A stretch of 64,000 nt of DNA from Paraburkholderia metrosideri (lineage in GTDB: Bacteria; Pseudomonadota; Gammaproteobacteria; Burkholderiales; Burkholderiaceae), in the NCBI RefSeq assembly GCF_904848625.1, contig NZ_CAJHCP010000005.1:186001-250000 (forward strand), written 5' to 3'. The position numbers and the translations under genes are program-made. The notes below the pieces were generated by a model. It was not told the DNA's origin, made no database searches, and was given only the letters and a program-made list of their open reading frames with translations. Each line of letters opens with the position of its first letter. Position 1 is the first letter of the stretch. This document shows, piece after piece, positions 36,536 to 45,209 of the stretch.

Positions 36536-37921
36536 ATGAAACCTTCGATCACGACGGTGCGGCCGAACACGCCCGTTTCACGCGTCATTGACGTACAGCA
36601 GTTACTCGACGAACAACCTGTCGGGCGCTTTCAGATTCTCGTGTTGCTGATGTGCATGTTCATCGTCACGCTCGATGGACTCGACACGGTGATGATGGGT
36701 TTTATTGCGCCAGCGTTATCAAACGCATGGGCGATTCCACGCGATGCGCTAGGGCCCGTGATGAGCGGTGGCTTGCTTGGCCTTGCGTTTGGCGCGCTGT
36801 GCGCGGGCCCGCTCGCGGACCGCTTCGGCCGCAAGACGGTGATGACGGGCGCGGTGCTGTTCTTCGGACTCTGGAGTCTCGGCTCGGCATTCGCGACCAA
36901 TATCAGTGAACTGACGGTGTTGCGGTTTCTCACCGGCCTCGGTCTGGGTGCGTCGATGCCCAACGCCGCGACGCTGATGGCCGAATACGCGCCGCAACGC
37001 TGCCGTGCGCTGATGGTGACGACCGTGTTCTGCGGCTTCACGCTCGGCGCGGCGAGCGGTGGCTTCGTCAGCGCGTGGCTGATCGCGTCGCACGGCTGGC
37101 ACTCGGTACTGATTCTCGGCGGCGTGCTGCCCGTTCTCTACGTCCCGCTGATGATCAAATGGCTGCCCGAATCGGCGCGCTTTCTGGCATTGAAGGACAC
37201 CCGCCGCGCGCGACTCGTCACGGTGATGAACCGTCTCGAACCCGGCATGGCCGATCACACGACCCGCTTCGTCGCGCATGAAACGCCGCAACGCGAACGC
37301 AGCCCGATCCGTTTGATCCTGTCGCGCGATTACGCATTCGGCACGGTGATGCTGTGGGTCTGTTACTTCGCGGGACTGTTGACGGTTTATCTGCTCGGCA
37401 GCTGGCTGCCGACGCTGATTCGCGGCGCGGGTTTCACGCTGGCCGAAGCGGCAGTGGTGGGCGCGCTGTTCCAGGCGGGCGGGACGATCGGCTCGCTCGC
37501 GATCGGCTGGCTGATGGACCGCTTCAACCCGCATCGGGCACTGGGTGCGACCGTGTTCATGGGCGGCGTGCTCGCATGGGCCATGGGCCTGCCCGGTCAT
37601 GGCATGGCATCGATCTGCTTGCTGGCCTTCGGCATGGGCTACTGCATGAACGGCTCCAACACTGGCTTCTGTGCGTTGGCGGCGGGATCGTACCCGACCC
37701 GGATGCGTGCCACCGGCACTAGCTGGATGCTCGGTATTGGCCGCTTTGGCGGGATCGCCGGGGCCATGCTGGGCGCGGGCATGCTGCACGCGAACTGGGG
37801 CTTTGGTGAAGTGTTCACGTCGCTCGCGCTGCCCGCGGCCGTCGGCGCGGCAGCCGTGTTGCTCAAGGGCGCTCGGCATCGCGGGCCGGTGATGCGGGTG
37901 AGCGCGGGGATTGGGCATTGA
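36536..37921 (+). CDS. MFS transporter of the aromatic-acid:H+ symporter type
   Basis: 461 residues, about 12 membrane segments. The N-terminal FQILVLLMCMFIVTLDGLDTVMMGFIAP carries the D-(G/x)xD pair in the first membrane segment that marks the AAHS family (PcaK, BenK, MhpT), followed by GPLADRFGRKTVMTGAVLFF (motif A) and GLGLGASMPNAATLMAEYAP. These carriers take up aromatic and related cyclic acids such as 4-hydroxybenzoate. Good site tctggaga before ATG 36536. It is in the same orientation as the catabolic genes, so it probably imports the substrate of the cluster. Confidence 0.85.
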   Translation: MKPSITTVRPNTPVSRVIDVQQLLDEQPVGRFQILVLLMCMFIVTLDGLDTVMMGFIAPALSNAWAIPRDALGPVMSGGLLGLAFGALCAGPLADRFGRKTVMTGAVLFFGLWSLGSAFATNISELTVLRFLTGLGLGASMPNAATLMAEYAPQRCRALMVTTVFCGFTLGAASGGFVSAWLIASHGWHSVLILGGVLPVLYVPLMIKWLPESARFLALKDTRRARLVTVMNRLEPGMADHTTRFVAHETPQRERSPIRLILSRDYAFGTVMLWVCYFAGLLTVYLLGSWLPTLIRGAGFTLAEAAVVGALFQAGGTIGSLAIGWLMDRFNPHRALGATVFMGGVLAWAMGLPGHGMASICLLAFGMGYCMNGSNTGFCALAAGSYPTRMRATGTSWMLGIGRFGGIAGAMLGAGMLHANWGFGEVFTSLALPAAVGAAAVLLKGARHRGPVMRVSAGIGH

Positions 37922-37954
37922 GGCGCTCGCGCGGCTCGCTTCATGCGTGCTTGA

Positions 37955-37977
37955 ATTCCGATATGGAATCGTGTTCT
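37955..37977. promoter_or_regulatory. Operator-like repeats upstream of the IclR gene
   Basis: ATTCC, five bases, GGAAT (37955-37969) forms an inverted repeat; overlapping it, GGAATCGTGTTCT (37965-37977) matches the 31173 palindrome in 10 of 13 positions. It lies 34 to 56 bp before the IclR start, a place suited to self-regulation. The region is AT-rich compared with its neighbours. Confidence 0.5.
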
Positions 37978-38010
37978 CATTCGGGATTGAAATCGAATTG
38001 AGAGTGGATC

Positions 38011-38865
38011 ATGGCGGGGAATCTCGAGCGGGCGCTGTCCATCATTGAACTGCTGGCAAGGCAGGGCGGCAGCATGCAACTGGCCGCTATCGCGGACACG
38101 CTGAACATTCCGCGCAGCGGCACGCATCGGCTGCTCGCGGAACTGGCCGAAGAAGGCTATGTGCGGCAGAACGAGCACGGCGAATATGTGCTGGCGCTCA
38201 AACTGGTGTCGCTCGCGCTGATGTGGCTGTCCACCGGCGGCGTACTCGATATTTCGCAGCAGGTGCTCGACCGGCTCGCGGCGGCCTCGGGCGAACTGGC
38301 GCGGCTCGGCGTGGTCGAGGACGATCACATTACCTTCGTCGGCAAGGCGCAAGGTGCGAAATCTGGCTTGCGGTATGACCCGGACATGGGCAGCCAGCCG
38401 CCGCTGCATTGCACCGCGAGCGGCCAGGCGTGGCTCGCGACGATGAGCGACGAAGAAGCGCTCGAACTCGTGTCGCGTCAGGGCGGTATCGGCAAGGCGG
38501 GGCCGCGTGGTCCGAAAGCACCGAAGACGATCCAGCAGTTCCTTCAGGACCTGAACGGCGCCCGCAAGCGCGGCTACGGGGTCGCGAGCGAGACTTACGA
38601 GGCGGGCATGACGTCGATGGCGGCGGTCATCCGGCATCCGGTGACGGGGCTGGTGGTCGGCATTGTCAGTCTCGCCGGGCCGACCAGCCGTCTGCCGGAA
38701 GCGCGGCTGAAAGAACTGGCGCCCGCGTTGCTCGAAGCCGCGTCGGATATGGGCGCGGCCACCTTGAGCTCGCCTTATTTCAAGCGCAGTTTGCGGGTCG
38801 CGCCCGTCGCGGCGGTGGTGCAGCCGGTGGAAGCGAAGCGTAAGGGACGGCCTCGGGCGGCTTGA
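38011..38865 (+). CDS. IclR-family transcriptional regulator of the flavoprotein cluster
   Basis: 284 residues. An N-terminal winged helix (LERALSIIELLARQGGSMQL, ADTLNIPRSGTHRLLAELAEEGYV) is followed by the IclR effector domain with LGVVEDDHITFVGKAQG, PLHCTASGQAWLA and a GYGVASETYEAGMTSMAAVI segment that contains the usual ligand pocket. IclR proteins act as repressors or activators responding to aromatic or organic acids. ATG 38011 follows gagagtgg. Located just downstream of the MFS gene, and its own upstream DNA shows the operator-like motif shared with the catabolic promoters. A terminator-like hairpin follows. Confidence 0.9.
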   Translation: MAGNLERALSIIELLARQGGSMQLAAIADTLNIPRSGTHRLLAELAEEGYVRQNEHGEYVLALKLVSLALMWLSTGGVLDISQQVLDRLAAASGELARLGVVEDDHITFVGKAQGAKSGLRYDPDMGSQPPLHCTASGQAWLATMSDEEALELVSRQGGIGKAGPRGPKAPKTIQQFLQDLNGARKRGYGVASETYEAGMTSMAAVIRHPVTGLVVGIVSLAGPTSRLPEARLKELAPALLEAASDMGAATLSSPYFKRSLRVAPVAAVVQPVEAKRKGRPRAA

Positions 38866-38908
38866 GCCCGGCTCTGGGCATGGAACGGGCTGGCTTCGCG
38901 CGTTGCGC

Positions 38909-38941
38909 GGGCCGGTCGACCCGGCACTCGGCCTTTTTTTG
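38909..38941 (+). terminator. Terminator-like hairpin after the IclR gene
   Basis: GCCGG (38911-38915) pairs with CCGGC (38921-38925), with further GC-rich pairing possible, followed by ggccttttttt. Short stem but a long T-run; it separates the cluster from the gene-poor stretch. Confidence 0.6.
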
Positions 38942-40167
38942 CATCTTCCCCCCGAAAACTGAGACGCACGGTCAAGCCCAACGGCGCCGCTGCGCTATCG
39001 TCGAGGGATTAAGCAGCAGGCCGTCTTCGCCCACGGCGCGACCCATATTGATGTGTCGCCCGGCACGAAATCGCAACTGCGCTAGCCGACAGCGTCAACG
39101 ACCCGCCGTTGCGCAAAGGGCGCGTAGTCATCGCTCTGCTAGCGGGTAATTGCTGGGGGTAACAAAGATGAGCCGAGCGAAACCGGGCGCCTGCCGCGCA
39201 ATGCGGGGGACGAGGTTCGGCCAGTCTGGTGGACACCCAATTGGACCATCTCTAGAACGTGGTGAAGTACCTGTCGCGCGGGGGCGTGCCGACGCTGATG
39301 CCTGTATCCGGCCATCAGTATTGGGAGAAACATTTGAATTGAGCGCCGGTCAGCGGCAGCGCATCGCAAGGCTGTTGGACAGGCGGGCAGGAAAAGGCGG
39401 CATCGCGCTGACAAGGCGCGCGGCCGCTTGAGTTACCGGGTGCAACGACCGGGCAGTGCAGCAGAGGAGGACCAGATCGATGCGCGCCAGCATCGACAAA
39501 AAAATAGTAGGACCTGAGAGAAAACAAGTGGCGATGAGCGACGGACTCGCAGAAGTCCGCCGCTCATCGACCCAATTATCTTGTCCCCACGTGGTGGCTT
39601 CAGCGGTGTGAATCGATGCCGCTTCTCCGATCGCCCCTTCTCCGGGTGCCGGTCAACGATCATCTTCCTTGTCAGTAATCAACTGCACACGCGTGTCCGT
39701 CACCTTTCGCGTAGCTCATGCGCGGCGCGGGCAGTCAGATTTGCCAATGAGCACGACGCCAATCCCCATCGTTTCTATTCGCGCGATAAAGATCTTTGCC
39801 GTAACTTTTTCCGCTTTTAAATGGGGCGCGGTTAATAATAGTTATACCAAGTACGCGATAAATTTAGCGCTGATAAACTGTGCGCCTGAGCAGCATAGTG
39901 CGCGTGGCAGCGCATCGTTCGCTCCCCACATTTCAGCCGCGTAAATGGCTGGATAGACGGTAGAAATAGGCCTTTTCGGCGATTTGCGACGCGCTCTCAC
40001 CCCGCATACTGACCACGGTGAGAACGGCTAAAAGGGACGCATGCCTGGTTGTCCTTGATTCCTTCGACAAAACGCTGGCTGTCGTATCAGCCCATTTCCC
40101 CGCCGCCTTCACCTACCTGTTTTGACAAGTACCAGGGTTCGCCAGAACCCGTTTTTGGAAGTGACTC
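38942..40167. other. 1.2-kb gene-poor stretch with decayed fragments
   Basis: No intact gene is convincing. Around 39217-39342 one frame reads like real protein (VDTQLDHL, then NVVKYLSRGGVPTLMPVSG) but is interrupted by TAG at 39253. Part of it overlaps a second candidate remnant (39330-39431). From about 39690 to 39950 the base composition turns AT-rich with many TA steps, and this probably contains the promoter for the FtsH-like gene at 40168. The rest looks like spacer DNA. Confidence 0.5.
39330..39431 (+). pseudogene. Possible remnant of an IS5-type transposase N-terminus
   Basis: One frame reads TFELSAGQRQRIARLLDRRA and continues GKGGIALTRRAAA before a stop. This resembles the opening of IS5-family (IS427-like) transposases, which begin with FELSDEQWxRIxPLLPG followed by a G-rich turn. 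Only about 33 codons remain, with no inverted repeats or downstream DDE domain in sight. Weak call: another frame over the same bases also looks coding. Confidence 0.3.
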
Positions 40168-42072
40168 ATGAAGCCGGGACATAACTCGCTTGGGAAAAGA
40201 CGCGTACACAAAATTGCCGTCGTAGTCGCCGCGATGCTGCTCGTCGTGCTGCTTGCGGTGGGCCTCTGGTATTCGCAGCATCGCAAGGATCCGGATGCGG
40301 CGGCACTGACCGGCGTCGCGAGCCAGATGCGTCACGACCCGTCGGCCTGGACGCATGAAGAGAAAGACGCGTCGGAAATGCTGCGCGATATTCACGACGC
40401 GAACGTCGCGGCCATCGGCGTGAGTCCCAGCGCGATTCTGGTATCGAGGCGCGACGGTCTGAAGTACTTCGTCACCGATCACAACGCCACCTTCTCGCAT
40501 GCGCTGCTGCTCGGCGAGCCCAAGTCCGGCGAGGCCGCGTCGTATCAGCTCGTGTGGCTTCCCGATGCCGATATTCAGACCGGCGGCGCGCGTTGGGTGC
40601 AGGCATTCGACCAGTTCCGCGACGGCATCAGTGTGCTGCTGCCGCTGTTGCTGATCGGCGGGATGGTGTGGTTCATGCGGCGCGAAATGCGCGGCGGCGC
40701 GACGCTGCTCAGCGAGGCACCTACGCTGCGCTTTGACGACGTAATCGGCGCGGGCGAAGCGAAGGCCGCACTCGCGGATATTCGCGGCTATCTGTCCGAT
40801 CCGACACAGTTCACGTCGATGGGCGTGCGCGCGCCGTGCGGCATTCTGATGGTGGGCGGTCCCGGTGTCGGCAAGACGCGGCTCGCACAGGCGCTGGCCG
40901 GCGAATGCGGCGCGAGTTTCATTTCAATCACGGGTAGCTACTTCAGCGCGAAGTATTACGGTGTCGGTATCCAGAAGGTCAAACATCTGTTCGAACTGGC
41001 GCGCAAGAATGCACCCACGGTGATTTTCATCGACGAGGCCGACGGTCTGGCGAAACGTACCGATACGGGCGGCGGTCCGGTTGAAGCGGAGAGCAACCGG
41101 ATCATCAATCAGTTGCTTGCGGAAATGGATGGCTTCGCTTCGAACGAAGGGGTCATCATCGTGGCCGCGACCAACCATCCAGACAATCTCGACGAGGCGT
41201 TGCGCCGCCCTGGCCGGTTCGATCGCACCGTGCAGGTCCGGTTGCCCGATCGCGAAGACCGCGCCAAGATTTTCCGTTTCTATGCGGAGAAGCTGAAATC
41301 GAAATCCGCCGATATCGACTACGACCAGCTCGCACGTCTGACTACCGGTTTGTCGCCGGCCACGGTCGCGATGGTCGTGAATCAGGCGGGTCTCGTCGCA
41401 CGCAAGGCAGGCGACACCGAGATCACGTCGAAGCATTTCATGGAAGCGATCAAGATTGCGCGCATCGGCGACGTCAGCGGCGCTGAGCGCGCGCTCAGCG
41501 AAGACGAACGCACGCGTATTGCCGTGCATGAGGCAGGCCATGGTCTGGTCGCCGCGCTGCTGGGTACCGGAGTGCTGGAAGAAGTCACGATCCTGCCGCG
41601 AGGCGGTGCTTTGGGCGTGGCGCTCATCACCAAGGCGCAAGACAAGCACCTGTATCGCGAGACGGAAATCCGCAATGAAATCCAGGTGCTGCTCGGCGGA
41701 CGTAACGCGGAGATTCTGACGTTCTCGGAAGCGTCCAGCGGCGCTGCATCCGATCTGCAGGAAGCGTCGCGGATCAGTCTCGACATGGTGTCGAAATTTG
41801 GTTTTAACAACGACGGCGATCTGTTCAGCCTCGCCGCATTGCCGTCGCAATATGCAGGCTTGCAGATGAAAAACGCGATCGGGCACGCGAACGTTCTGCT
41901 CAAGGAGCTGAACGAGTTGTGCTTTGGGCTTTTACATGCGTACGAGCCGGTGTTGCGCGCGATTGCCGACGAATTGCTCGAACAGGAAACCGTGCCCGGA
42001 GAAACCGTTTATCGGCTGATCAGGGAGCACAAAAGCACGCTTAAGATCGTCCACGAGCCGGAAGCGGCTTGA
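40168..42072 (+). CDS. FtsH-like membrane AAA+ zinc metalloprotease paralogue
   Basis: 634 residues. Membrane segment 1 at about 17-36, a periplasmic part of about 115 residues, membrane segment 2 around 157-172 (ISVLLPLLLIGGMVWFM), then the AAA+ domain with Walker A GGPGVGKT (230-237) and Walker B VIFIDEADG, and the M41 peptidase with zinc motif HEAGH (454-458) and the third-ligand region GAASDLQEASRI. All catalytic parts are intact. FtsH degrades membrane and regulatory proteins; the housekeeping ftsH normally sits in a different gene context (rrmJ-ftsH-folP), so this is probably a second copy with an accessory role. Start preceded by ggaagtg. Single gene. Confidence 0.85.
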   Translation: MKPGHNSLGKRRVHKIAVVVAAMLLVVLLAVGLWYSQHRKDPDAAALTGVASQMRHDPSAWTHEEKDASEMLRDIHDANVAAIGVSPSAILVSRRDGLKYFVTDHNATFSHALLLGEPKSGEAASYQLVWLPDADIQTGGARWVQAFDQFRDGISVLLPLLLIGGMVWFMRREMRGGATLLSEAPTLRFDDVIGAGEAKAALADIRGYLSDPTQFTSMGVRAPCGILMVGGPGVGKTRLAQALAGECGASFISITGSYFSAKYYGVGIQKVKHLFELARKNAPTVIFIDEADGLAKRTDTGGGPVEAESNRIINQLLAEMDGFASNEGVIIVAATNHPDNLDEALRRPGRFDRTVQVRLPDREDRAKIFRFYAEKLKSKSADIDYDQLARLTTGLSPATVAMVVNQAGLVARKAGDTEITSKHFMEAIKIARIGDVSGAERALSEDERTRIAVHEAGHGLVAALLGTGVLEEVTILPRGGALGVALITKAQDKHLYRETEIRNEIQVLLGGRNAEILTFSEASSGAASDLQEASRISLDMVSKFGFNNDGDLFSLAALPSQYAGLQMKNAIGHANVLLKELNELCFGLLHAYEPVLRAIADELLEQETVPGETVYRLIREHKSTLKIVHEPEAA

Positions 42073-42082
42073 ACTTCAAAAG

Positions 42083-42114
42083 GGGCCACGCGACATCACG
42101 AGCATGCGTGGCCC
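42083..42114. terminator. Bidirectional terminator between the FtsH-like and proline-rich genes
   Basis: GGGCCACGC (42083-42091) pairs perfectly with GCGTGGCCC (42106-42114). On the minus strand it is followed by CCTTTTG. It separates two convergent genes ending at 42072 and 42125. Confidence 0.7.
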
Positions 42115-42124
42115 ATCACAGTCG

Positions 42125-42382
42125 TTATGCAAAGTCCGACCCGCTGGGTGGAGGAACACCCGGAGGCGTTTCAGTGTCGCCTAGCGGATCAGGTGTACCG
42201 CTGGGCTGGTCGGCAGCAGGCGGTGGGTTTTCGCCTTTCTTCGGCAGCGGCTGATCGAGCCCCGGCTCGACTGGCGTGGGAATGGCGTCGCCAATCGGTT
42301 TGGATAGTTCGGTGGGCGGGCTGCCGGGGTCCTCTTCAGCTTGGCGCTCAGGCTCATTCGGGCGATTGGCCATATTTGCCAC
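42125..42382 (-). CDS. Small proline-rich protein of unknown function
   Basis: 85 residues, about a quarter proline, without membrane segment or signal peptide (NEPERQAEEDPGSPP, then repeated P, G, D and E residues). It looks disordered. The GTG at 42382 has ggag seven bases upstream and is preferred to the ATG at 42373, which is 16 bases from that site. I do not recognise a family. Its promoter region lies next to the TSUP carrier's end. No link to the FtsH-like gene beyond position. Confidence 0.6.
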   Translation of the reverse strand: MANMANRPNEPERQAEEDPGSPPTELSKPIGDAIPTPVEPGLDQPLPKKGENPPPAADQPSGTPDPLGDTETPPGVPPPSGSDFA

Positions 42383-42446
42383 AACGATTCTCCAGTTGAT
42401 GGAACATGTCGTTGATCAGCAATACGCGTACCCACCCCGCGCACTT

Positions 42447-43247
42447 CTACGCGTGAAGCACGCCGGATTTCCAGATCATCTGCGCGGCCGCAATCACGAC
42501 AAATACCAGAACCAGCACCCGGAACGCGCCAGGCGGCAAGCGGTCTCGCAAAGGCCGCACCAGCAGGATGCCGGCGATCACCGGCACGCTCGCGCAAGCC
42601 GATATCGCCAGATCGCTCCAACTGGCATGCGCACCGCCGCTGAATGCAGCGACCAGCGTAATGATGGACACCACCAGAATGATCGCGATCTGCTTCGTGA
42701 ACGCCTTGCCGGTTGCGCCGGTTGCAATCAGATACATCGCGAGCAATGGACCGGGCACGGAGGCGATGCTTTCCATCAGCGCAGCGCCGAAACCCAACCC
42801 CAATCCGGCGGGCTTTGCCCATGCCGGCGACAACGTCAGCCGTGGCGAAGCCAGTAGCAGTAGTGCCGCGATCATCAGCAACGCGCCCGCTGCCGCTTGC
42901 GCGCGGTGCGGTGCGAGCGAGATCAGCACCATCACCCCGACCAGATTGCCGATCACCGTGCCGATCAGCGGCGCGGCGATGCGGCGAATGGTGGGCAGCA
43001 TGTCGCCGCCTTCCAGCGCCTGCGGAATGTTGCCGAGGATGATCGGCATCGACAGCAGTAGCACGGCCTCCTTGATCGGCAGGAAGTAGCTGAGGATCGG
43101 CATGGCGATGAGCGGCACGCCGATGCTGACTACACCTTTAACCATCCCGCCGAGCAGGAGTGCAGCGACGATGCCGAGCAGCGCATACAGATCGAGGCTC
43201 TGCAGGCCAGCGCCCAGCATGCCGTCGGCGAAATTGAAATGAGACAT
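42447..43247 (-). CDS. TSUP-family (TauE/SafE-like) permease
   Basis: 266 residues, about 8 membrane segments arranged as an internal duplication. The first half has LLGGMVKGVVSIGVPLIAMP, the second GLGFGAALMESIASVPGPLLA, the two matching family motifs with the G-x-G-x-P pattern. TSUP proteins transport sulfite, sulfoacetate, organosulfonates or related anions across the inner membrane. No sulfur-metabolism gene is next to it, so the substrate is open. Start ATG 43247 with a modest site. It lies downstream of the acyltransferase gene on the same strand, with 183 bp between. Confidence 0.8.
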   Translation of the reverse strand: MSHFNFADGMLGAGLQSLDLYALLGIVAALLLGGMVKGVVSIGVPLIAMPILSYFLPIKEAVLLLSMPIILGNIPQALEGGDMLPTIRRIAAPLIGTVIGNLVGVMVLISLAPHRAQAAAGALLMIAALLLLASPRLTLSPAWAKPAGLGLGFGAALMESIASVPGPLLAMYLIATGATGKAFTKQIAIILVVSIITLVAAFSGGAHASWSDLAISACASVPVIAGILLVRPLRDRLPPGAFRVLVLVFVVIAAAQMIWKSGVLHA

Positions 43248-43430
43248 CGTTGAGGTCCGCGAACCAGGCGCGCGGTTCGAAGCGGTGGCATCGCGCGTGG
43301 CTTGTTTTTATCGTTTGACCTGTTCCATGCCTGCGTGTCGCGCGAGGCCGGAAGCAGCCGGCTAATTGAGGCCGCATGATACCGCGCCGTCAAAGCCGCT
43401 GCCTGCAAGCGGAACGTAATGCGCGCGTGG

Positions 43431-44642
43431 CTAGACCACATCCGAAGCGGTGCTGTCTTCGCGCAGTCTGCGTTTGGCGTGGTCGGCGTGGCCGGCACGT
43501 TCGCGTGTGGCGGAGGTGCTGGGAGTTCGCGTGTCGAGTGGACGAGCGGGGCTCGTTTGGGTACGCGAGCGCGTCTTGAGTCGCAGAACAGGTTCTTCGA
43601 TCAGTCGCCACGACAGGATGGCGATGACCAGCGAGATCGCAAACGATGCAACGATCCCCACCGCATGCGCCCACACCGGCACCGTGCCGCCGAACAGCGC
43701 CTCTGCGTGATGGTTGCGGGTCAGGTCGGGGATCAGGTTGTGATAGAGATAGAAACCGTAGCTGATCCGACCAAAGCTCACGAGCCAGCGCGTTTCGAGA
43801 AAGCCGATCACCACGGCGTTGCGGCAGCAAGCAATCGAACCCACGAGTGCCGCAATGCAGACGCCGTATACACCGCTAATCGCGGTGAACCACAAGGGGT
43901 TGTTCACCTGACTCCACGCCGGTTCGGTTGCGCATAGCGCAATCAGCGCCAGACACAACGCAAACAGCGTGATGCTATGTCCAAGCCACACGCGTACATG
44001 TGACCGTTTTCCCGCGATCATCAACCCGCAAATACCCCCCAGTGCCAGCAACCAGAAGTTAGTCAGCGGATGCGTGTAAATCGTGATCTCCTGCCAATGC
44101 GCAACGCGCATCGCCAGTAACGACACCAGCCCGATCGCGACGATTGCCCAGCACGCTGTGCGGTGCCGCTGCGTCGAGAGCAGCAGCAAAAGCGGCGCTA
44201 CCACGAGATAAAACTGTTCCTCGATCGCGAGACTCCACAAATGCGAGTAGCGGCCCGGCCAGTAATGCAGCACAGAGCCGATCCAGATATTCGACAGATA
44301 GGTGAAGTGAAACGGCATGCCGCTCGCCAGTTCGGGACTCGCAAAACCGAACGCCATCAGCACGCACATCACCACCAGCATCAGGTAATAGATCGGAAAA
44401 ATGCGCACGGTCCGACGAAACAGGAAGCGCCTGAGTTCCGCGCCGAATTGGCTGCCGCCTGCTTCAATGCGTACGCGCTGCGACGACAGAATGCCGATGA
44501 TCAGAAAGCCGCTCAGCGCGAAAAAAATCCACACGCCGAGATGACCGATCTCGCCGATGTCGCCAAACAGGCGGTGTTGAAAAAATACCATCAGGACTGC
44601 GATGGCACGCAATCCGTCGAAGCCGGCAATCCTGTTGTTCAT
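43431..44642 (-). CDS. Membrane acyltransferase, OafA/YrhL type
   Basis: 403 residues from ATG 44642, where the family's N-terminus NNRIAGFDGLRAIAVLMVFFQHRL begins; the open frame upstream of it is not coding-like. About 10 membrane segments, with the FFALSGFLI motif and the acyltransferase-3 histidine in FFQH. The family O-acetylates or otherwise acylates cell-surface polysaccharides, LPS or peptidoglycan. C-terminal tail (after 380) is basic and variable. Divergent from the OpgC-like gene across a 567-bp spacer; both concern the cell surface, perhaps related in function. Confidence 0.85.
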   Translation of the reverse strand: MNNRIAGFDGLRAIAVLMVFFQHRLFGDIGEIGHLGVWIFFALSGFLIIGILSSQRVRIEAGGSQFGAELRRFLFRRTVRIFPIYYLMLVVMCVLMAFGFASPELASGMPFHFTYLSNIWIGSVLHYWPGRYSHLWSLAIEEQFYLVVAPLLLLLSTQRHRTACWAIVAIGLVSLLAMRVAHWQEITIYTHPLTNFWLLALGGICGLMIAGKRSHVRVWLGHSITLFALCLALIALCATEPAWSQVNNPLWFTAISGVYGVCIAALVGSIACCRNAVVIGFLETRWLVSFGRISYGFYLYHNLIPDLTRNHHAEALFGGTVPVWAHAVGIVASFAISLVIAILSWRLIEEPVLRLKTRSRTQTSPARPLDTRTPSTSATRERAGHADHAKRRLREDSTASDVV

Positions 44643-45209
44643 GGGGTCGTCTTCCTCGGCGAAGGTGGCGCGCATGGCGCTGCCGTTCAGGGCGGTAAAG
44701 GCGGGACCGGCGCGCATCGGTGACGGTAAAGTCGACCGTGGCGAATGGACGGCGTCGTCATGACGCGCAGCGAGCCGGCTGACTGCAATCAGCCGGCGGC
44801 GTGTCCGGTCCACATGAATGGCCGCCGCGTCATGAGAGCCTCGCGCGCTGCGCGCAAGCTCATGCGATCGAGCATGAAGCCATCGTACGATGAAAAAAAG
44901 CGAAAAAAATCGCGCGTTACTTTTCGCAATTTTTTTCGCCGTTGATGACCGATTGCATGAGTATTTTGTGATTAAAAGCCGCAAATCTTGCCGCAAATTG
45001 AAGACGCGGCGACTCGGTATTACCGCATGCCGACAGCTGAATTTCAGATTGCCGTTCGTCATTGAATAACTAAAGGCCGGTTGTCAGCGCCCATCGACAG
45101 CGCGCGCAAAGGCAGTGGGAACAATTTATTCTCATGGTGTTCCTACGAACAACGGCGGTGCATCGCCGCCTTTCACAGCGCGTGGCGCGCGTCAACCAGT
45201 GAGTGCCGT
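44643..45209. other. Divergent promoter region of the acyltransferase and OpgC-like genes
   Basis: 567 bases without a credible gene. From about 44880 to 45070 it is AT-rich, with runs of A and T and several possible -10 boxes, suitable for two divergent promoters. I see no strong palindrome. Confidence 0.5.
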
